From Juglans regia (lineage: Eukaryota; Streptophyta; Magnoliopsida; Fagales; Juglandaceae), in assembly GCF_001411555.2 (NCBI RefSeq), contig NC_049909.1:5215485-5279484 (forward strand): a DNA stretch of 64,000 nt, in the 5' to 3' direction. The translations under genes and the position numbers were made by a program. Positions within the stretch are counted from its first letter, which is position 1; each line of letters opens with the position of its first letter. This document shows positions 10,401-22,400 of this stretch, piece after piece. The notes beneath the pieces are model-generated. The model made no database searches. It worked only from the letters and a program-made list of their open reading frames with translations, and was not told the DNA's origin.

Positions 10401-13400
10401 AATATTTCCAAACTAATCATTACAACTTTCCAAAACTTTCAAATAAAAAATAAAAACAATTCAAATTTTTTAAATTTCCAAACAAAAATAATATTAAAAA
10501 TTATATTCTAACAATATTTTAACTTTATAATATTTTTTATTCAACTTTTTCTCTCCTTTCCCAGAACCTCATAAAACATTAACTCAAACTATCTCACTAT
10601 TATTCACAAACTATCTTACTATTATTCACAAATTTTCATCTCATCTCACTCCCCAAACTTGTCCTTAGTGTATTAAGAGGGATGGAGAAAAACAAAGCAC
10701 TGGGTCCAAATGGCTTTTCAATAGCGTTCTTTCGGGTTTGCTAGGATATTGTTAGGGAGGACATCATGAAAGTTTTTCTCAAATTTCACTCGTTAAAGAA
10801 ATTTGAGAAAAGTCTTAACGCTCCCTTATTCCAAAAAAGGCAAGGTCGGTGGAGGTGAAGATTTCCGCCCCATTAGTTTGGTGAGTGAGGTATAACAAAT
10901 CATTTCAAAAGTTCTAGCTAATCGGATGAGTGAAGTCATGCGGAAGATCATTTTGAAGTCAAACCACCTTTGTCAATGGAAGACAAATTCTTGACTTCGT
11001 ACTCAGCCAATGAATGCTTGGACAGTAGAGTCAGAGCCAACACCCCAGGTATTCTTTGTAAATTGGATATGGAGAAGGCGTTTGATCATGTTAATTGAGA
11101 TTTTTTTGTGTATATTCTTGTTAGATAAGGTTTTGGGGAGAGATGGTGTCAATGGATGTAATTTTGCATCACAACTGTCAGATTCTCGATTCTGGTAAAT
11201 GGCACTCCTGAAGGCTTCTTTAATTGTTCTTGGGGTTCGAGACAAGGGGTGTAACACCCCGTATTTTAGTGTATTTTTACTGAAGGATTTTTATTATTTA
11301 TTCAAAAATTTATCCTCTTATTTTAAAATTGGTTGGATTTTTAGTGAGTTTATTTCTATGATTTTAATTTGGTGAAAATTATTTTTATGTGCTTTCTTAA
11401 TATTTATTTATTGTTATGTATTTAAATTGCTTTTAATATTTAAATTAATTACTGGGTGATTTAATTATTTCAATTTGACTTTACCATTACGTTTAAATTA
11501 TTTTATTTAATTTGTGGTTTCAAAACCATTTCCGTTGGATCATTTTCGTGACCCAAGTTATGAGGATTGGACCTCATTTCTTTTCCTCTCTTTTTCTTTC
11601 CTCTCTTTTTCTTTTCCTTCCTTTTTCTCTTTTTCCCATATTTTCCTTCGGCTTATTTCTTCTCCCGCGCACGGACTCTCTCCTCTCTCCCGTGCGACTT
11701 CGGCTTCCACCCCAGCCCGCCGCCGTCGAGCCGCCGCCGTCGACACCGCCCCCTCCATTCGGTTCCCCTGCCGCCGGCGACCTTACCCCACCAACCTCAC
11801 TTCCATCCAAGCCGCCGTTAGCCCCCACGAGACCCACGAAGCCGCGGCACTCTTTCCGCCGTTGCGCCGCCGTCGCACCGCCATTGTCCACCATCTTCCT
11901 ACCACTTCATCCCCGACCTCTTGGCAACCCTTTGGACCCAACCCCGGCTCCGATCCATCACCGTTGAAGCCCCACCAAGTCCATTTCCGATTTGTACATT
12001 TTTGGCCTTAAACCACCATTTGCGCCGTCATCCACGGCAAACCACCACCACCATTGGCTTCACCGACCCCTCTAGGCCCTACCCTATCATTTTGGGGTCT
12101 TCGTTTGTCTCCGTTGGAAAGTGGGTATCTGTGACCCACGGCCACAGTGTATTTTACACTGTGGTGTTGCTCAGACGTCACCTTTTTCAGCTTCGTGATC
12201 CTCCGGAAATTATCATATAGCGCTGTAAGTATTTCTCCAAAGAGTTCTCATGAATTTTATGTATTTTTGCACTAACGCATTTCGCTGTATTTTTTTGGCA
12301 TGCCGGACTGAGTCCGAGGAGTACGGGGGTCGGATGGATTTGTGAGTGGAGTTGTTGGTTTGATTGGATTGGTTTGGTTATTGGTTATTGATGGATTTTG
12401 GATTGGTTGATTCATGTGCATTTCATGCATGTTCATGTTTGTAAAGGAAAACTGGGTTTTCGTGTATTGCATTCATGTTCATGTGTTTATGAAAACTGGG
12501 TTTTCATGTGAATGATTTGTTGGGTGCGTGTGTATCACAAACCCCAAGCCGAGATGGGGCATTATCTCGGTGGAACTCCTCTGGTTACTCGGGAGCGGAA
12601 TAAACTGAGTAACGTCCCCTGGATTGTCGCTGGGCGACAATGGGATCGGACGAGAGATTCGTGCCGACTCCGTGGTCCTTCTGCTCGCGGGGACTAGAGG
12701 ATGTCTGGCCATGTACGCGCTGGGCGCGGAACTGGGCATCGCTCGTTGCGTAGTGAGTGCTCGGCCATGTACGCGCTGGGCGCGGAACTGGGCATCGCTA
12801 CGAAGCCAGGACGTGCGGATGGTCCCTAGGGGAGGCCATGGTGCATAGGGTATTGACGGATTAAATGGACTATTTTCTGGGAAAATAGCGTGTGTTGGAT
12901 TTTGTGTAATTCATTTTCTGGGAAAATGTTTTACGGATTATTTTTGGGCCAAAGCGGATTTTGGCGTGTGTTGGAAAATTATCATTTTCGGGGAAAATGA
13001 TGTTTTGAGGAAAAATGCATATTTCATCATATGCATGCATGTTAGTTGTATTAAATGCATTTTATTCCTGAGATTTTTTTTGGGTTATACTTACCTGCGG
13101 TACCATTCTGTGGTAACGCAGATTTTGATGCAGATGAGGAGGAGGAGGGCGAGCCTGAGGAGACGGCTCCGCCCGAGGAGTGATCTGGGATCACTGTTTA
13201 TTGTTATTTTATTTTACCCTTTTGTATTTTCGGGACATGTGTTAACTTTATTTTTGGATGACTGTATAACTGCTTTTAAAACTTTACTGATGTTTACTTG
13301 TATTTAAATTCTGGTACTTAGTTGACTAATCCGCTGCGTTGTTGTTGTACACCGTTGCATGTACACACTTGGCACTTTCGTTGGGATGTGTGACCGTGTT

Positions 13401-16400
13401 GTCATCATCCCGGCGTCTCGATTCCCGTGTTTTCCTTACATGGGGGTCGGGGGCGCCACAAGGGGACCCTTTGTCCCCTTTCTTGTTTGTTTTAGTAATG
13501 GATGTGTTGAGCAGAATATTGAAGGCGGCGGCGGATAGGGACTTTATCTCAGGTTTCTCAATGGGTGGTTCATGGAACGGTTGCTTAAATGTCTCTCATC
13601 TCCTTTTTCCTGACGACACGCTGATTCTCTACAAGCCAGACCCCGACCAGATTCGTTCCTTGAGGGCACTATTGCTTTGTTTTGAAGCTATCTCCGACCT
13701 TAAGGTGAATCTATCTAAATCTTAAATGGTTCCTGTTGGCTTGGTTTATAACATAGGTGAATTGGCTGCTATCTAGGGCTGCAAGGTGTCATCCTTGCCT
13801 ACGAAGTATCTTGGTCTTCCCTTGGGGGCTCCTCATAAATCCAAGGCAATGTGGGATGGGATTGTTGAAAAGATTGAACGCAGATCGGCAGGTTGGAAGA
13901 TGATCTATTCGTCTAAAGGTGGTAGAATCACCTTAATCAAGAGCACGCTTTCTAATCTCCCAACATAGTTTCTATCTTTACTCCCTTTGCCTGCAAGGGT
14001 GGCGAATAAATTGGAGAAGATTTTTCGTGATTTCTTGTGGGGAGGCTTAGAGGAGAAAAAATTTCACTTGATTAAGTGGGACAATATCTGCACACCTTTA
14101 TCTCGTGGTGGTCTTCAATAATGCACTGTTATGGAAATGGAAATGGCTATGGCAGTATCATCGGGAAGGGGATGCTCCTTGGAGGAATGTTATTGATGTC
14201 AAATATGGGAGTATTTGGGGAGGATGGTGCTCAAAAGAAGTAAGAGGTGCATATGGTGTGGGAGTTTGGAAATTTATTCAGAATGGTTGGGAAGATTTCT
14301 TCAACAATTTCAGATTTGAGGTGGGAAGGGAAACACAAATCAAATTCTGACTTAAAGAACGCTTTTCCTTCTCTTTACAGGATTGCGTTGGATTGTAAAG
14401 ATTGCATTGGATAAGGATGCGCTTCAGTGGCCGATAACATGGACATTACAGCTGGTTCTCTTCAATGGCCTGTGAGGTTTATTAGAGCTGTCCAAGATTG
14501 GGAATTCGGAGACATCACAGAATTTTAAAGTGCATTATATGCGTTGAACTTAAAAGCCGAAGGGGAGGACAGGTTGCTTTGGATTCATTTGGGGAGCAAG
14601 AACTTCTCGGTCAAATCCTTTTATAAGGTTATGTCACCCCATTCTTCTATTGTTTTCCCTTGGAAGAGCATTTGGAGTAATGTTCCGCTTAAGGTTGCTT
14701 TCTTTGGCTGGTTGGCCTCTCATGGAAAAATTTTGCCCATTGATAAGCTGAGAAAGTGCGGTCTTTTTATAATAGATTGGTGCTTTATGTGTAAAAGAAG
14801 TGGAGAAACAACGGATCATCTTCTTCTTCACTGTGAGGTGGTTAAGGCTTTATGAGATGAAATCTTTACTAGGCTTGGCATTGCCTGGGTCATGCCTGTG
14901 AGGTGGTTAAGGCTTTATGAGATGAAATCTTTACTAGGCTTGGCATTGCCTGGGTCATGCCTTGGAGGGTGGTCGACTTATTGTCATGTCGGAGGGGAAT
15001 TCAGGGTAATCATCAAATCGCGGCCATTTGGAAGATCGTACCTCCATGCTTAATGTAGCGTACTTGGAACAAAAGGAATGGTCGCTGTTTTGATAATAGG
15101 GAACGTTCAATGGGAGGGTTCAGGGACTTTTTCTTTCATACATTGTTACTTTGGGCTTCGGCGATAGTACTGAATGGGATTAGTTTTCATGACTTTTATG
15201 CTGATTTTCACAGCACTTAGCTTGTAATTAGGTTCATCTCTTGTATAAATCCATTGTGTTTTAACCTCCTATTCAAAATCTGAAGTGTGAGCATGTGAGA
15301 AACCTTGACAAATGACCATCTCAATACTCCTAGTTTAAAAAGACTTTCAGGTTTTTGGTGAGGCAAATTATGTACTTTGAAGACTATTGAAACCCTTCAA
15401 TAATATTGGACTCAAAATGGGACACAAGCAGAACTTAGAGAGGAGAGGAATTTTTGGGACAAACAAATTTGATAGGCTTTCCCTCTATAATCTCGCACTG
15501 TAGTGGGAACCTTACCACAGTGAACTCTCCACTCATTCTCTACTTGAACACATAGATGTGACTGTGCTTATGGACAATGTGTACTCTGCACCGAAAACCC
15601 TTTTTCTATATATGGCCCTTTCACATGCCCTTTTAGCTAACAAATTCAGACTGCAGCAACAAAAAGGAGGCAGGAGGGAGTAAAACAAGTTTGACTTGGC
15701 ATTTATGGTTCAAAGAAACTAAGCTGAAATTTATCACTAGAGAAATAGTTCGAAGCTTATGGAGATGCCGTCATGTTGGCTGGTCATACTTGCCATCTAA
15801 TGGGGCATCTGGGGGTGTTTTAGTTATGTATGATAAAAGAGGATGGTGGAGAGAATGGATGAATGTGTAGGAGAATTTACCATGGCTTACTCCTTTAAGA
15901 ATATAGAAGATGGATTTCTGTGGGCATTTGCAGGAGAGGAATATATGGCCCTAATCTTGATTCCGAAAGACAATCATTGTGGGAAAATTGGCGGGGCTCC
16001 TTGGTGGGAGTTACCCAAGCTGTATTTTTTTTTTTTTTGGGGGGGGGTCTTTAATGTCACCCACTTCCCGAGTGAAAGATCGGGTGTATCACATTAACCC
16101 CACTATGAGGGATTATTTTGACTTCATTTTTGAACATGAGCTTACGGATATTCCTTTAATTGGAGGCACATTCACATGGTCCAACAGCCGTGAACACCCA
16201 TCTTGCTCGAGGATTGACAGGTTTTTGATAACTCCAGATTGGGAGTTATATGTTCCAGATGTACTTAAAAAACAACTACCCAGGTTATACTCAAATCATT
16301 TCCCTATCATCTTAGACAGTAGAGGCATCCAAGGGGGCAGAAAGTATATTAAATTTGAGAATATGTGGCTTAAAACTGACAATTTTGTAGACAGGATCAG

Positions 16401-19400
16401 ACAATGGGGGACGTCGTTTTGCTTCCAACGTTCTCCAAGTTTTATAATGGCAAAAAAGCTAAAAGCACTAAAGAATTATTTGAAACAATGGAACAAACAA
16501 GTTTTTGGGAATGTGGTTCCATTAGAGGTGCTCTCTCTTGGAGGAGCAACAGGGTTTGGAGGGCAAGAAGGAAGCAAGATCTCTCTCTAAATCCAAGAGA
16601 ATCTGTACAAGTCAGGTAGTCACGGAACTTGAAAGATCAACATTGATGCAGGAGATCTCTTGGTCGCAAAAATCAAAGGCACCGTGGCTAAAGGAGGGAG
16701 ATAAGTGCACGAAGTTTTTTCATCGAGTGGCTAATTTGCGGAGGAGGAACAATGCAATTGAGGCTTTGATGGTAGATGGTGCCCTTTCATCGGACTAGCT
16801 AGTCCTCAAGAACCACATTGTATAGTATTATGAGCACCTCCTCTCAGAACAGTACACATGGAGACCAAAAGTGGATGTATCAACTCTTGAATCACTACAC
16901 CAACAAGGTTCAAGGTGGCTTGAGAGGCCGTTCGAAGAAGATGAAGTGCGTAAAGTGATCCGTAGCATGGCTAGTGACAAGGCACCAAGCATTGATTGTT
17001 TTACCATGGATTTCTTCCAAGTTTGTTGGGAAGTGATCAAGGATGATCTCATGAGAGTGTTTCAAGAGTTTCATGCTAATGAAAGGTTTGAAAAAAGTCT
17101 AAATGCTACTTTTTTAGCTCTCATTCCTAAAAAAATGGGGTTCGTGGATATCAGAGACTACCGCCCTATTAGCTTAGTCAATGAGGTGTACAAGATCCTT
17201 TCTAAAGTCCTAGCGAACAAATTGAGTGCAATGATGGAGCAGTTAATTTCAAAGCCTCAAAATGCGTTCATCAAAGGTAGACAAATTCTTTACTCAACAT
17301 TAATTGCCAATGAAGTTTTGGATGAAAGACTCAAATCGAAAGAACCTAGATTACTGTGCAAACTAGACATGGAGAAAGCTTACGATCATGTCGACTGGTA
17401 CTTCTTGCTCTATCTTCTTGCAAGATGTGGTTTCGGGGTGAAATGGCGTGCTTGGGTAGCATTTTGCCTTTCTACAGCTCACTTTTCTATCTTGGTGAAT
17501 GCTTCACCAATTGATTTTGTTTACTCCTCTCGTGGCTTGAGATAGGAGAATCTACTCTCTCCATTACTTTTCATTATTGTCATGGGAACTCCTAGCAAGA
17601 TGATTTCGGGCCTTGTGGAAGGTGGCTTCTCAGTGCGAAATGGTGATTATGGCTCTATTGATATTTCTCATTTGCTTTTTGCCGATGATACTCATCTTTT
17701 GTGGAGCAAATCTTGGGCACATTCAATCCTTGAGGGTTCTTCTCTATTTTGAAGTTGTCTCTGGATAGAGAGTGAATCTTGCCAAGTCTGAATTGGTGCC
17801 GGTGGGGGTTATTCCCAATGCGGTGAATTTAGCTCGCCGCCTCCTAGAATGTAAGGTATCTTCTCTACCTATGAAGTATCTTGGCTTACCATTGGGTGCT
17901 TAATTCAAATCGAAGGGGATTTGGAATGTCGTGATTGAAAAGATGGAACATAGATTGGCTTCTTGGAAGAGCTTATACTTGTCTAAGGGGGGTAGGCTTA
18001 ATCTTATCAAAAGTACCATTTCTAATTTACCTACATATTTCATGTCCATGTTCCCAATCCCTACAAAGGTAGCCAATCATATTGAGAAGCTACAACGGGA
18101 TTTCTTGTGGAGTGGGATAGGAGACAAGTTCAAATTTCATCTGGTGAACTGGTCAATGGTCTACATACCAATATCTGGGGGTGGCTTGGGAATCCATAAT
18201 TTGGCGAAGTTCAATAAAGCTTTGTTGGGTAAATGGTTGTGGCGGTACCAACAAGAAATGGGCCCTATGGAAGTCAGTTATTGATTCGAAGTTTGGGGAG
18301 GATGGTACTCGAATGCTGTACATGAACCATATAGGGTGGGTTTGTGGAAACATATTAGAAAAGGGTGGGAGACTTTCCTAAGTCATGCACGTCTTGAAGT
18401 AGGTGACAATTCTTGAGTCAAATTTTGGCACGACAAATGGTGTAGCGAACAAAGCCTCAAAGAAACATTCTCTGACGTTTTTGACCTTGTACGGGTGAAG
18501 GATGCTTCAGTAGCTAATCTCTTGTTCTTCTCTCGTGTCAACGGAATGTAGACTTCATTAGGGTGGCAGAAGATTGGGAGTTGGAGGTATCACCGATGAG
18601 GATAGGTTTTAGAGACCAAAATATATGTTCTTCTCTATCACCCATGCTTCTACGCTAGGTTTGTTTAATTTTCACGCCATGCTTGTTATTACTTATGGTC
18701 CATTTAAAAAAGTCTATTTGTAAGAAAAACCAAAAAAAAAGACATGATGAAACCTGAAGCACGACGTGGTTTTGTTTGAATATGTCTATTGAAATAACTT
18801 TTTGTTTTGGTTTTGTTCATCCGGTTTTTCTTTTTTTTTTTTATAAGTAAAATTATGTTTCTTCAAAGGACTGTATGGCCTGAAAACTAGAAAATAGAGG
18901 CTGCTGTGAGTCTGGACAGTTTTTATAGCAATCTCATGTGATGTTCTTCAAGAAAACTAATCCCTAACCCTAGATAACTGCTGCAATTTCAGGAGATTGA
19001 AAAAAGAACCAGCCCCACCCAATCAAGTCCAACCCTTTTCCAGCAATTTCAAGTAGGCGATTATTGGCACATTTGTTATCAATGGAAGCAAAGAGGTAAG
19101 TAGCATAATCATACCCTTACATGCATGGTAAACAATGTTCTTAAAGTATTATGTATTTATGTCCCTTTATTGAAAGCTCCCTTACGTACCCAGTTATAAT
19201 ATGATGAAAGTGAGTTTCAATGTCATATTATTATGTTTTATATGCATCATGATATGTTTTAAGAATGGCCATAAGAGATACATAGTACCAATGTAGTTAT
19301 GGGTGGATGTGCAAGCCATGGACCTAAGCGTGGTCCACCATAGTATGTTATGATAAGTTAAACGGTTCCTCTTGTGGCCACAAGCAATGGAACCAATGGA

Positions 19401-22400
19401 CAACCCTGCACACGACGGAGTTAAGGCATGCTGGCCATTAAAGAAAGGGAAAGACAAGTTTAATGAGTTAGGCATAGTACATGTTACATGTTTATGTTAG
19501 TATAAGTATTAAGTACGCACGCTTTCAAGAAAACCCTATATTTATTATATTCACTATATAGTTTACTACTTATTGACTATTCAACTTGTTTTCGTTATTT
19601 TTTTTTTTAATGTTTCTAAAATGTCCAGGTAAAGAAGATATAGTGTTGACGATCTGACAGCCATGTATAGATCATGTGTCAAGGGATTTTCAGACTTGGC
19701 TAATAAGTTTCTTTTTTTTTTCACAAAAATATCAGTTTAAATTTTCTTTCTATGAGACTATACTTTTATGTTTTGTTCTTTTGGGAATTTATCTTCAATA
19801 AATTATGTATTTTTATTATGTTGAGTCTCTTTACCGGGCACAGTTACGGAACTACATAACACTCCTAACCTACGGGAAGGGGGTGTTACAAAATTACTGT
19901 CAATTGGTTGTTGTCATATTCAAAGGTTAATTCGGGAGGAAGTTTCAGGGAGTACTCAAGATCCTAAGGGGTAGGCAACAGTTTTTCATCCCTTGCCATA
20001 TAAGACATCAACAAACCAACACTAATGTTCCCCAGTGAAACCAAATGAAAAACATACCTGTCCTCTCATTTGTTCATACTACGAAGTACTCTCCACAAGC
20101 AAGAACTCAGAAAGCTTCGATTCAATCATGATCCAATTCAAAATACCCATTCATAACAACGACACCAAAGGAAATGACAGCAGAAAGTAAAGATCAAAAT
20201 CATGGTGTTCTCCGGCAAGAGTCACCGATGGACAGCCTCAAAAAGATATCCCACAATTTTTTTTTTTTTGGATTGGCACTGGGTGTCCAGGACCAGCATC
20301 CCGACTAATTCCGGAGGTGCACAGGCCCTCAGTAAGGAGTTTCCCACAAGTGCACCTCGGGTCCTCGGGTAATTCAATGAGAAAATCCCCCAGTGCAATG
20401 GCCCCTAGAGATTGTTTGCACCCAAGGGGATTTGAACCTTAGACCTAGGGGGAGCATAACCCCAAGCTGAAAGACCTTTACCACTTGAGCCAACCCCTAG
20501 GGGTTGATATCACATAATTGTTACTAGTACAGATACCATATAAGAAACCCTAGAAGAAGGGTTTGGCTAAATCAAATCCCAAAGAAAGGATAATTATGAG
20601 CCAAACATAAAAACAAACTGAAAGAAACTCTTTCAAGTGGCTAAAACATGTAGATATTCAAGAACAAAAAAAATGTCTTGGGAAAAAGCTTAGAGAAGCA
20701 TTGAAACACTTCAGAAATGAAAATTTAAAAATTTAAAATAAGAATTGAGTACATGCATGTTTGTAGAAATGGAGAGTCCAACATCGAGCATCTTAAAGCC
20801 AATATGCCCAAAATACAGGTATAAAAGATAAATGAAACTTACTTGAATTCACAACTACTTGATGGATAATTTCCAGCTTCTCGACATTGCTTCTTTGTTG
20901 TATTCATGAATTTATAAACCTCTTCTGACCAACCACAAGAACGTAGAAAAGAAGAGGCTTCTTGTTTGAGACTACAAAAGATACAACAAAGAAATTTTTA
21001 AGCCAACAAAAAAGAACATTTAAAAGGCAAACATGAGTGACCTAATAGTAGGAAAGGAATTGAAATGAAAACTGGCATATAAGAACCAAAACGGAACATA
21101 ATATTTTATTAAACATTTGTCAAGTACATTTTAATAAACAAAATAATAATTAATTACAAGAATCACAGAGGAAATCTTGAAATGTGCTAACAAAATGCCC
21201 CATGCAAGACCCCAAGTGAACGAATAGGCAGAAATTCATCAGAGACAAGGTAAAACAATATAAAATGGTCCCAAGTACGACCAAATGACATATCCACCCC
21301 CACAAGAGTGGAGGGTTAGCACATAGATCCAATCCTGAGTTACAAGAATTTCTATATATAAAAAGGTGGATCATCAACAGAGAAATCACAGCAATTGTAT
21401 CAAGCAAATCATCAGACACAAAAATATTTTCCAAACTAATATAATTGGGAAATCCAGGAGGTCCAAAGATATCAATTTGGGCCAGAACCAAATGAGGAAT
21501 TGGTTCATCAATAACTCAAATAAAAAACGCATTTCTATCCTTTATGCGACCAAAAGACTCCACTATGGTTCAATTTCAAAAACTTTCGACCCAACTCAAA
21601 TTTTTGTTTCTTTCTATTTAATAATTGGTTTGGATGTAGAATCGGTTCATCAATAACTCAACCAATTGAGGAATATGAAGGAATAGCTTACTAGGAGAGC
21701 ATGAAATGCATTTTAAGCAAATTAAATTCTGGACAAGATAAGCAGGTTAGAAGCAATGGAGTAAGTGAATATACTTTTCTTTCAGTTCTTCATATTCTTC
21801 CTGAGAACGAGCATCCTGTGCAAAAAAAATACCACCTCTCTCCTCCAATTTTCTCTTAGAGCCCGAGATTTCAAAACCACCAATTTTTTTATAAGTCTCA
21901 GCACCACCGTTGACACGAGAAGTACCCAGTTCAGGGTGGTTAGGCCCTCCCTTCATCACCCCAGTCCTTGTACCATTACAATCTCCGAGATCTGATTTCC
22001 CTAAGTTAATACTGCTCTGACTATTGCCATTTTCACCAGTTGAAGGGAATCCTGTGCTATGCTTACTATCAGCAGCATCAAATGTTCTGATTCTGTTAAA
22101 ACCATTAACGTTTATGGTCAAAGCCACATCTTTTTCACTTTTCTCTTTATGAATGGAGTCTTTTGCATACCCATTTGTTTCCATGGGCCGACTCTTATGA
22201 AGTTCAGCGTTTACATTACCAGTAGCAGGAGTTCTTTTGGAAGTAGAGTTTCCTATGCTAAACCTCATCTGTGGGCTAGAAGGCACCTTAACAACCTTAG
22301 ATATGTTTGAGATATCCTTCTGAGAAGATTGCTCAACATAAGCTTTTGTATACGCCGCTTTCTGTGGGATGGCCCTTGGGCTCTTAAATGCCTCACTGCC

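Larger units (their letters stand above)
9166..15262 (+). mobile_element. LINE L1a, 5'-truncated, with nested MITE and solo LTR
   Basis: L1-type LINE ORF2 remnant in intron 7, antisense to UBP25. It starts abruptly inside the endonuclease domain ([12 protein letters not shown] region) next to the TRIM and runs through endonuclease, linker, reverse transcriptase and a C-terminal Cys/His domain, with many stops. It is split at 10305-10664 by a MITE and at 11250-13460 by a solo LTR. Removing both insertions restores the collinear LINE. A 65-bp tandem duplication lies at 14831-14960. The 3' end fades near 15262 without an A-tail. Confidence 0.87.
15687..18660 (+). mobile_element. LINE L1b, 5'-truncated
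   Basis: Second L1-type ORF2 copy in intron 7, antisense to UBP25. It opens in the endonuclease at a remnant of [17 protein letters not shown] and follows the same domain order as L1a without large insertions. A homopolymer pair, about 17 T then 9 G at 16025-16047, lies in the endonuclease coding region and shifts frame. Several stops are present. The end near 18660 has no clear A-tail. Confidence 0.85.
7419..20842 (-). other. UBP25 intron 7, 13.4 kb, filled with transposons
   Basis: Starts at the GTAAGT donor after exon 7 and ends at the acceptor before exon 8. It contains a TRIM element, LINE L1a (itself split by a MITE and a 2.2-kb solo LTR), LINE L1b, an LTR 3' fragment and a SINE. The unexplained parts 7419-8570 and 15263-15686 show no coding or repeat structure I can support. 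Confidence 0.85.

Noticed and set aside
11512..12011. Long Pro/Ser/Arg-rich frames in both strands (also 23520-24127, 37137-37804, 55280-55725, 58472-59349).
   Set aside because: These are GC- and C-rich LTR leaders; open frames on both strands and in several registers point to base composition, not coding.
12479..12739. An 86-codon frame on the minus strand, identical in the inverted copy at 44176-44436.
   Set aside because: Identity follows from both being copies of the same solo LTR. It is interrupted by the local duplication context and resembles no protein family.
21366..21656. A 96-codon plus-strand frame in the UBP25 intron 6 area.
   Set aside because: It lies in the 803-bp intron between exons 6 and 7, on the opposite strand, with no family resemblance.
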